Origin: Candidatus Halobonum tyrrellensis G22
GTDB lineage: Archaea > Halobacteriota > Halobacteria > Halobacteriales > Haloferacaceae
Assembly: GCF_000495475.1 (NCBI RefSeq)
Contig: NZ_ASGZ01000005.1
Location: forward strand, 147,353 to 211,352
Length of the DNA stretch: 64,000 nucleotides
Direction of reading: 5' to 3'
A program made the translations under genes and the position numbers. Shown here piece after piece: positions 51,971-58,012 of this stretch; positions within the stretch are counted from its first letter, which is position 1; every line of letters starts with the position of its first letter. A model generated the notes under the pieces. The model saw nothing but the letters and a program-made list of their open reading frames with translations, was not told where the DNA came from and searched no databases.

Positions 51971-53145
51971 TCTCGGTCAGCAAACTGCTGTGTGAACTCG
52001 ACGCGGAGGGCGACGGACTCCGGTACGACGCGGCCGCAGACTCCTCGAAGCCGCAGATCTCCCGGGAGAAACAGCGCCGCCCGGTCGTGGTGTGGAACCT
52101 CACGAAGCAGTGTAACCTCTACTGCTCGCACTGCTACGCCGCGGCCGATACCGGGACCGCGCCGGGCGAACTCGGCACGGCGGAGGGGAAGCGACTCCTC
52201 GACGACCTGGCCGACTACGGCGTTCCGGTCGTCCTCTTTTCGGGCGGCGAGCCGCTGGTTCGCGACGACCTGGTCGAACTCGTCGGCTACGCCGACGACC
52301 TGGGTATCCGTCCCGTCCTCTCGACGAACGGGACGCTGATCACCCCGGAGACGGCCGCCGAGTTGCGCGACGCCGGCCTCCGGTACGCGGGCGTCTCGGT
52401 CGACGGACTGCCCGAGCGAAACGACGAGTTCCGCGGTGCCGACGGCGCCTTCGACGCCGCGGTCCGCGGGATCGGGGCGTGTCTCGACGCGGGACTCAAG
52501 ACGGGGCTCCGGTACACGATCACCGAACGGAACGCGGACGACCTCCCGGGCGTCGTGGAGTTGCTCCACGACGAGGGGGTCGACCGGTTCTGCTTTTACC
52601 ACCTCGACTACGGGGGACGGGGCGCGGACATCGCCGACGCGGACCTCTCGCCGGGGGCGAAACGGGACGCGGTGAGACGCGTCTGCGACCTCACCCGCGA
52701 GTACCACGACCGGGGGGCGGAGATCGAGACGCTCCTCGTCGGGAACTACGCCGACGCCGCCTACCTGGTGGAGTACGCTCGCCGCCACCTCGGCGAGGCC
52801 GTCGCCGAACGGGTGTACGACTACCTCCGACGCAACGGCGGGGACCCGGCGGGCGAACGGGTCGCCGACGTCGACTACCAGGGCAACGTCCACCCGACCC
52901 AGTTCTGGCAGGGGTACAGCCTCGGGAACGTTCGCGACAGGTCGTTCGGCGACATCTGGGACGACGAGTCGAACCCGTTGCTCCGCCGGCTTCGACACCG
53001 GTCGGAGCACCTGAACGGGCGGTGTGCGGACTGTCGGTACCGGGAGATCTGTCGCGGCGGGTCGCGCCTCCGTGCGCTGTCGGCCCACGGCGACCTGTTC
53101 GCCCCCGACCCGCAGTGTTACCTCCGGGAGGCGGAGATCGCGTAG
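51967..53145 (+). CDS. Radical SAM/SPASM protein, AhbC/NirJ-like or peptide-maturase-like
   Basis: 392 aa. Intact radical SAM cluster Cys49-x3-Cys53-x2-Cys56 (CNLYCSHC), SAM-binding FSGGEPLVR, and a C-terminal SPASM motif GRCADCRYREICRGGSRLRALSAHGDLFAPDPQC. Sequence style is that of the siroheme-route enzymes AhbC/NirJ (Fe-coproporphyrin synthase) of haloarchaea, which would decarboxylate tetrapyrrole side chains. The translational coupling to a PaaB-like small protein, however, is what NCBI uses to call this a RiPP maturase. Both readings are compatible with SPASM chemistry. Placed in a NarO-type operon beside NO and nitrate reductases that require heme. Confidence 0.75.
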   Translation: MISVSKLLCELDAEGDGLRYDAAADSSKPQISREKQRRPVVVWNLTKQCNLYCSHCYAAADTGTAPGELGTAEGKRLLDDLADYGVPVVLFSGGEPLVRDDLVELVGYADDLGIRPVLSTNGTLITPETAAELRDAGLRYAGVSVDGLPERNDEFRGADGAFDAAVRGIGACLDAGLKTGLRYTITERNADDLPGVVELLHDEGVDRFCFYHLDYGGRGADIADADLSPGAKRDAVRRVCDLTREYHDRGAEIETLLVGNYADAAYLVEYARRHLGEAVAERVYDYLRRNGGDPAGERVADVDYQGNVHPTQFWQGYSLGNVRDRSFGDIWDDESNPLLRRLRHRSEHLNGRCADCRYREICRGGSRLRALSAHGDLFAPDPQCYLREAEIA

Positions 53146-53157
53146 CGTCACGTCGGC

Positions 53158-53169
53158 CGAACACGTTCG
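53158..53169. promoter_or_regulatory. NarO-type palindrome CGAAC-AC-GTTCG before gene 53208
   Basis: Perfect palindrome; right edge 39 bases before ATG 53208 and followed by CCGTACACC at the same offset as in the nnrS-like promoter. Confidence 0.65.
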
Positions 53170-53207
53170 TCCGTACACCTACGCCGCCGGGGGAACGACC
53201 GACGGGT

Positions 53208-53759
53208 ATGGTCGGGTTTCCCTCGCCGTTCGGCGGCGACGACGACGACGAACTGTTCGACGGGCGCGACGAGTTCGTCCCCGAGCACCTGCCGGACCCC
53301 GGACCGTTCCTGGCCGACCAGGCGGTGCTCGCGGACGAGGCTCACGTCGAGTTCCACGCGGCGACCCGGGAGATATTCGACGAACGGTCGGTGTACGACG
53401 CGACGTTCGGGTACAACCTCGCCCGACTCAACCTCGACACGCGTCACCCCGAGGCGGGCTACCGCTACGCCGAGGAGACGGCGGACGCGTCCGTCCTCCG
53501 CGCGGAGTTCACGCCGACCACGGAGTTCTGCCCGCAGAGCGGCGCGCTCACGCTCGGTGCGGCCCGGGCGTGGAACGGCCTCGCCGACCGCCACGGGTAC
53601 GACCGCGTCCGCGTCCGACTCCACCCCATGCACCGCGACGCGGCGGAGATAAACGAGCGACTGGCGGCGTTCGAGTCGGCGGACGGAGCCGCCGGAGGCG
53701 GTAGTGAGACGGTGCGCGGGCGGGACGCCGCTCGGCCGTCGCCCGGCGGGGATCGGTGA
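53208..53759 (+). CDS. Conserved haloarchaeal protein of unknown function (DUF7998-like)
   Basis: 183 aa from ATG 53208, 39 bases after a NarO-type box. Visible signature: DERSVYDATFGYNLARLNLDTRHPEAGYRYAEE, SVLRAEFTPTTEFCPQSGALTLGAARAWNG and a final VRVRLHPMHRDAAEINERLA. One conserved-looking Cys in an FCPQ turn. No membrane segment or signal. I associate the pattern with haloarchaeal DUF7998 but that label is from memory. The C-terminal ~35 residues are Gly/Arg-rich and may not be conserved. Function unknown; regulation ties it to denitrification. Confidence 0.65.
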   Translation: MVGFPSPFGGDDDDELFDGRDEFVPEHLPDPGPFLADQAVLADEAHVEFHAATREIFDERSVYDATFGYNLARLNLDTRHPEAGYRYAEETADASVLRAEFTPTTEFCPQSGALTLGAARAWNGLADRHGYDRVRVRLHPMHRDAAEINERLAAFESADGAAGGGSETVRGRDAARPSPGGDR

Positions 53760-53867
53760 GCGTCTCGCGGTCGTGTTCGGCGCCGACAGCGGTCGAGCCG
53801 CCGGCCGACCGTCGGGCGCGGTCGAACTCGAAGCCGGTCGGCGTCCCGACCGTCCGAGCGCGACCCC

Positions 53868-54029
53868 TCACTCCGCCACACCGGCGCCGGACGCCGAGGA
53901 GAACGTGTCCGCGCCCACCGACGCGCCACACAGGACACATCCCTCGTCGAGGATCGCCTCACGAACATCCCCGTCGACGTCCACCTCGACGGCACACTCC
54001 GGGCAGTCGAACGTGAACTGACGTGACAC
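53868..54029 (-). CDS. Small zinc-ribbon protein (53 aa)
   Basis: Reading from GTG 54029 gives VSRQFTFDCPECAVEVDVDG followed by DVREAILDEGCVLCGASVGA and stop at 53868-53870. The two knuckles CPEC and CVLC make a complete zinc ribbon, typical of short haloarchaeal zinc-ribbon proteins (DUF7560-like). It is too short for ordinary gene callers and overlaps an apparent + strand frame that lacks acidic bias. Oriented like the NarO-like gene 112 bases to the right. Confidence 0.6.
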   Translation of the reverse strand: MSRQFTFDCPECAVEVDVDGDVREAILDEGCVLCGASVGADTFSSASGAGVAE

Positions 54030-54140
54030 GGTACCCCTCGTTGAGAGCGTGACGGGCCGAGAGGGGATGGTACCACTCCCGTCATAGTGTGGGTGTTCAA
54101 GCCACCCACGCGGGGCCGGCGGCGGTCGGCGCGCCGGGAC

Positions 54141-54779
54141 CTACCGTTCGAGGACGGAGTCGAGGAGTTTCGACTGCGCCGCCGAGAGGTGTTCGGCGAA
54201 CGTCGAGCGGTTGATCCCGAGCGCCTCCGAGACGTCCGTCGCGTTCGCGTCCTTCGGGTGGTCGAAGTAGCCCATCCGGTGGGCGGTGTCGAGCACCTCC
54301 CGCTGTCGGGCGGTGAGCTCCGCCCGGTCGACGAAGACGGGGTCGCCCCCGTCGTCGGACCGGTCCGACCGGGTGAGTTGGCGGAGCGAGACGCCGCCGA
54401 ACGACTCCTGGAGTTCCGAGACGATCCGTCGGACGGCGTCGAGGTCGGGGGCGAAGAACGCGACGGTGAGGACCCCCTCCTCCGCCTCCAGGTGGTGGAC
54501 CGGACAGCCTTCGTCCTCGACGACCGTACACGCGCAGTCCGACGTCGACTCGGCCGCCTCGGTGAACCGGTAGACGGTCCGGTCGTCGTAGCTGAACACC
54601 TCGTTCGCCCCCCCGACGTCGGCCGCGGTGTCGGTGGTGAACTCGACCGTCACCGCGTCCCGACCCGGCGTCGCCGACCGGGTCACGGACGTGATCGGCG
54701 AGAGTTGCCGTGACTCGTCGACGACGCGGCACACCGACTCGTCGGTAACGTCCACTTCGACTCTCACTCCGTCGTCCAT
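54141..54779 (-). CDS. narO: NarO-like regulator: Cys-rich sensor plus HTH_10 domain
   Basis: 212 aa from ATG 54779; GTG 54812 would add 11 residues and lies better relative to a TATA-like element at about 54851, so the start is uncertain. N-terminal sensor contains Cys residues in the pattern CRVVDE ... CACTVVEDEGCPVH, which in NarO/DmsR is thought to bind an Fe-S cluster for oxygen sensing. The C-terminal ~65 residues are HTH_10: RAELTARQREVLDTAHRMGYFDHPKDANATDVSEALGINRSTFAEHLSAAQSKLLDSVLER. In Haloferax NarO activates denitrification genes; here it is divergent to the nar operon and is the likely reader of the CGAAC-N2-GTTCG boxes. Confidence 0.8.
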   Translation of the reverse strand: MDDGVRVEVDVTDESVCRVVDESRQLSPITSVTRSATPGRDAVTVEFTTDTAADVGGANEVFSYDDRTVYRFTEAAESTSDCACTVVEDEGCPVHHLEAEEGVLTVAFFAPDLDAVRRIVSELQESFGGVSLRQLTRSDRSDDGGDPVFVDRAELTARQREVLDTAHRMGYFDHPKDANATDVSEALGINRSTFAEHLSAAQSKLLDSVLER

Positions 54780-54903
54780 CGTGTGAGTGCGTTCGTCGTC
54801 GGACGGGTACACCCTCGGCCGAGTACACTCGCCCGGGAACGAGCGTCACCCATTTACGGCTCGATCGAAACCCCGGGTCGGCGTCGGGGGGTCGACTCGT
54901 CCA

Positions 54904-54910
54904 CTTAAAT
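54904..54910 (+). promoter_or_regulatory. TATA box upstream of the nar operon
   Basis: CTTAAAT, positioned so that transcription would begin near 54935, about 40 bases before the 33-codon ORF at 54974. No perfect CGAAC-N2-GTTCG copy precedes it. Confidence 0.5.
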
Positions 54911-54973
54911 GCCCCGAGTATGGTGGTTGACCGACTACCCGAACCAGCCGCGTAGGACGACGTGAGTAGTGCA

Positions 54974-55075
54974 ATGCACCCTGTGAGCACCCAGCCGCGC
55001 GGGGACGCCTCGGAGCACGAGGGGTCGTGCGAGGCTGTCGACCGTCGACACGAGAGTTGGAGGGAGTACCGGTGA
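54974..55075 (+). CDS. 33-aa leader ORF coupled to narA
   Basis: ATG 54974 opens a frame encoding MHPVSTQPRGDASEHEGSCE followed by about 13 residues to TGA at 55073-55075; the stop overlaps the GTG of narA (GTGA at 55072-55075). A coupled leader would explain how the internal GTG of narA is reached. No homologue recognised; one Cys, acidic and His content. Coding status uncertain. Confidence 0.35.
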   Translation: MHPVSTQPRGDASEHEGSCEAVDRRHESWREYR

Positions 55076-55668
55076 GACGGGAAGCCGTCCTCGTCGGCCT
55101 CCTCCTCGTCGCCGTCCTCCTCCCGATGTGGTACGTCGCGTTACACGGGGAGCCGCCGAGCGAGGAGATCGAGATCGACCAGAGCGTCACCGAGATGCGA
55201 CCGCTCGCCGAACTCGTCGACACGCCCGAGAAACTCGCGCCGAGTCAGGTCGGCGTCGTCGTCTGGGTCGCGCTGTTCGGCCTGGTCGCGGTACTGGCGG
55301 CCGTCCACCGGTTCATGAACTCGGCCGTCCGCCCCGACGGCGGAGCCGACGGGACCGACGGCGCCGGGCGAGCGGTCGCTGACGGCGGGGGAGTCGGACT
55401 CCCCTGGTTCCGGACCGGCGACCGGTGGGTCGTCGAGTACCACGACGCGTCCGACGCGCGCGAGGGGATCCTGGCGATGGGCGGGCTGACGGTCCTCGCC
55501 ATCGTCTTCGCGGCGCTGTTCACCGGCGAGTACCTCACGCTCGCGCGGACGCAGTACTTCGGCGTCTACGCGACGGGGATGTTCGTCTCGCTCGCGCTCT
55601 CGACGGTCGCCTACTACGCGTGGTTCCTCCCGCACGTCGAGGTGGCCGAACGGAGGGACCACTCGTGA
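55072..55668 (+). CDS. narA: NarA, small membrane subunit of the nitrate reductase operon
   Basis: 198 aa from GTG 55072. Four hydrophobic segments: VLVGLLLVAVLLPMWYVAL, VGVVVWVALFGLVAVLAAVHRF, LTVLAIVFAALFTGEYLTLA and GVYATGMFVSLALSTVAYYAW. Equivalent to the first gene (narA) of the haloarchaeal narABC-GHJ operon. Function in the complex not established. The stop overlaps narB's GTG. Operon start inferred from the preceding TATA box. Confidence 0.7.
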   Translation: MRREAVLVGLLLVAVLLPMWYVALHGEPPSEEIEIDQSVTEMRPLAELVDTPEKLAPSQVGVVVWVALFGLVAVLAAVHRFMNSAVRPDGGADGTDGAGRAVADGGGVGLPWFRTGDRWVVEYHDASDAREGILAMGGLTVLAIVFAALFTGEYLTLARTQYFGVYATGMFVSLALSTVAYYAWFLPHVEVAERRDHS

Positions 55669-56327
55669 GCCGGGAGCCGTGCGGGTCGGCCGACGACGGC
55701 TGTGACGGCGACTGCGGCGACTGCGCCGACGGGGGTGGCGACGGCCACCGACCCAGCATCTTCACCGACGAACGGGCGTCGGTCGCCCGCCGCGACTACG
55801 CCAAACTGCTGGCCACCGTCGGCGGGCTGACGGCCGTCGGCAGCCTCGCCGCGCCGCTGGCCGGTCTCACGCGCGTGTTCGAGCGGTCGTACACGGGACC
55901 GGTCTACTCCGACGGCATCTACCTCGTCGACGGCGAGGGGAACCGCATCGACGAGTCGGCGCTCGCGGAGGGGGAGAAGACGACCGTCTTCCCCGAGCCG
56001 CGACCGGGGATCGAGAAGGCGCCGACGCTGCTCGTCCGCCACCCTGAGGACGCCTACGGCGGGGAGACGCGGATGGAGTTCACCATCGGCGGCTACGCCG
56101 CCTACTCGAAGGTCTGTACCCACGCGGGCTGTATGGTGTCGAACGAGGAGGGCGAGACGCTGGTCTGCCCGTGTCACTTCGGCAAGTTCGACCCGACGGC
56201 CGGCGCGCGGGTGGTCGGCGGGCCGCCGCCTCGCGCGCTACCGCAGTTGCCGATCACGCTGTCGAGCGAGGGCTACCTCATGGCGACGGGCGACTTCGAA
56301 GCCACGGTCGGCCCGGGGGGTGGCTGA
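55665..56327 (+). CDS. narB: Rieske iron-sulfur protein (NarB)
   Basis: 220 aa from GTG 55665 overlapping narA. After a Cys-rich tail-like N-terminus ([20 protein letters not shown]) there is a signal-anchor-like segment (residues 45-65). The Rieske domain follows, with box 1 CTHAGC (Cys151, His153, disulfide Cys156) and box 2 CPCHFG (Cys168, His171, disulfide Cys170). It binds a [2Fe-2S] cluster and passes electrons from a cytochrome b, as in bc1 complexes, into NarGH. The ATG/GTG of narC overlaps. Confidence 0.88.
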   Translation: MSREPCGSADDGCDGDCGDCADGGGDGHRPSIFTDERASVARRDYAKLLATVGGLTAVGSLAAPLAGLTRVFERSYTGPVYSDGIYLVDGEGNRIDESALAEGEKTTVFPEPRPGIEKAPTLLVRHPEDAYGGETRMEFTIGGYAAYSKVCTHAGCMVSNEEGETLVCPCHFGKFDPTAGARVVGGPPPRALPQLPITLSSEGYLMATGDFEATVGPGGG

Positions 56328-56331
56328 CCCG

Positions 56332-57804
56332 ATGTCGCGCACCGACCGACTCGCCGAACGGGCGACCGACGCGGGCCGCCGGAGCTACGACTGGCTCGAC
56401 GCCCGGTTCGACCTGGACGGCGGCCGCGCGTTCCTCGGGAAGGCGTTCCCCGCGGAGGACTCGTTCCTGCTGGGCGAGATAGCGCTGTTCTGTTTCGTGA
56501 CGCTCGTCCTCACGGGGATGTTCCTCGGCATGTTCTTCGAGCCGTCGACGAGCGGCGTGGAGTACGAGGGCAGCGTCGCCCAGTTCCAAGGGCAGGAGGT
56601 GCCGGAGGCGTTCGCGAGCGTCCTCCACATCACGTACGACATCCCGTTCGGGATGTTCATCCGCCGAATACACCACTGGGCGGCGCACCTGTTCGTCGCC
56701 TCCATCGGGTTGCACATGCTCAGGGTGTTCTTCACCGGGGCGTACCGCAACCCGCGTGAGCCAAACTGGGTCGTCGGCACCGGCCTCGCCGGCCTGGCGA
56801 TGGGTGCGGCGTACACGGGGTACGCCCTCCCGTTCGACGAGTTCGCCGCGACGGCGACCGGCATCGGCTACAACCTCGCGACGTCCGTGCCGTTCGTCGG
56901 CGGCGTCTTCGGGAAGGTGGTGTTCGGCGGTGAGTTCCCGTCGAGTGCGACCATCCCCCGGCTGTACTTCCTCCACGTGCTCGTCATCCCCGCCGCCATC
57001 GGCGCGCTGTTGGCGGTCCACATGGGGATCCTGATCCGCCAGAAGCACACCGAAGCGCCCCGCGAGCGCGACGTTCGCGGCCCCGGACCCGACCCGGCGG
57101 AGGCGTCGCAGGCGTCGCAGGCGTCGCGGGCGGACGCGGACGCCGCGGTGAGCGACGGGGGGAGCACGACCGTCGCGAGCGACGACGACGGCGTGGTCGT
57201 CGGCCTGCCGGCGTTCCCGAACCAGGCGGCCGTCAGCGCCGTGGTGTTCTTCCTGACGCTCGCGACGCTGGCGGCGCTCGCGGGCTTTCTCCCGGTGCAC
57301 AACATCGCGGAGTACGGTCCGAACGACCCCGCGGGCACGCCGGAGCTGATCATGCCCGACTGGTTCCTGATGTGGGTGTACGGCTTCCTGAAGCTCCTCC
57401 CGTCGTGGATGAGCGTCACCGTTCCGGTGGTCGACGCCCACGTGTCGGCGGAGTTCGTCGGCGGCATCCTGCTGCCGGCGCTCGTGTTCGGCGTGGTCGC
57501 GGTGTGGCCGTTCGTCGACTACCACGAGCGGCCGACCCACTTCACGGCCGACCCGCTCGATCGACCCTGGCAGACGGCGGTCGGTGTGGCGGCGGTCCAG
57601 TTCGTCATGATCGCCTCCATCGCCGGGATGAACAACCTGCTGGCGCGCGCGCTCGGCGTCGAGACCGGCGTCGTCAACCCGGTGTTGACGCTCGCGCTGT
57701 TCGCGGTCCCGCTGGCCTCCGGGCTGGCGGTCTACCGCGTCCTCGGCGACGACGGCGCGAGCGAGGAGCGCGCGGGCGGCGCGGAGGTGGACGACGATGG
57801 CTGA
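56332..57804 (+). CDS. narC: Cytochrome b of the nitrate reductase operon (NarC)
   Basis: 490 aa from ATG 56332 (GTG 56320 overlaps narB). Cytochrome b/b6 fold: [39 protein letters not shown] with the heme-ligand histidines of helix B, and [25 protein letters not shown] before the second pair. C-terminal half corresponds to subunit IV-like helices ([20 protein letters not shown]). A Ser/Asp/Ala-rich linker near residue 255 joins the halves. Together with narB it forms a bc1-like quinol oxidase module that replaces NarI for the outward-facing nitrate reductase. Confidence 0.88.
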   Translation: MSRTDRLAERATDAGRRSYDWLDARFDLDGGRAFLGKAFPAEDSFLLGEIALFCFVTLVLTGMFLGMFFEPSTSGVEYEGSVAQFQGQEVPEAFASVLHITYDIPFGMFIRRIHHWAAHLFVASIGLHMLRVFFTGAYRNPREPNWVVGTGLAGLAMGAAYTGYALPFDEFAATATGIGYNLATSVPFVGGVFGKVVFGGEFPSSATIPRLYFLHVLVIPAAIGALLAVHMGILIRQKHTEAPRERDVRGPGPDPAEASQASQASRADADAAVSDGGSTTVASDDDGVVVGLPAFPNQAAVSAVVFFLTLATLAALAGFLPVHNIAEYGPNDPAGTPELIMPDWFLMWVYGFLKLLPSWMSVTVPVVDAHVSAEFVGGILLPALVFGVVAVWPFVDYHERPTHFTADPLDRPWQTAVGVAAVQFVMIASIAGMNNLLARALGVETGVVNPVLTLALFAVPLASGLAVYRVLGDDGASEERAGGAEVDDDG

Positions 57805-58012
57805 CGCCGACGCGGGCGCGGGGCTCGCCGTCGACCTCGGCCTGTCGGCGCGGACGTATCGACACCTCGACCGGACGAGCAAGCTCCTCGGCGTGGCGCT
57901 CGTCGCCGCCGGCCTCGACGCCGGCGGCGCGACGCTCCAGGGAGTCGCGCTCGGCGCGGTCGGTGCAGCGCTCGCGGTGGCGACGGTCTTCGTACGGAGA
58001 CACGACGAATGA
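57797..58012 (+). CDS. Small membrane protein of nar operon
   Basis: 71 aa, overlapping both neighbours (start inside narC, stop inside narG). Two hydrophobic segments ([21 protein letters not shown] and [19 protein letters not shown]). This corresponds to the short ORF between narC and narG in haloarchaeal operons. Role unknown. Confidence 0.7.
   Translation: MADADAGAGLAVDLGLSARTYRHLDRTSKLLGVALVAAGLDAGGATLQGVALGAVGAALAVATVFVRRHDE

Noticed and set aside
53704..54021. + strand ORF across 53704-54021
   Set aside because: It is Arg/Ser/Pro-rich without acidic bias and overlaps the complementary zinc-ribbon gene, which has clear CxxC knuckles.
54884..54900. A NarO box directly before the nar TATA box
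   Set aside because: The expected position has no CGAAC/GTTCG arms; nearest similar bases (CGAACCAGCCG at 54940) lack the second arm.
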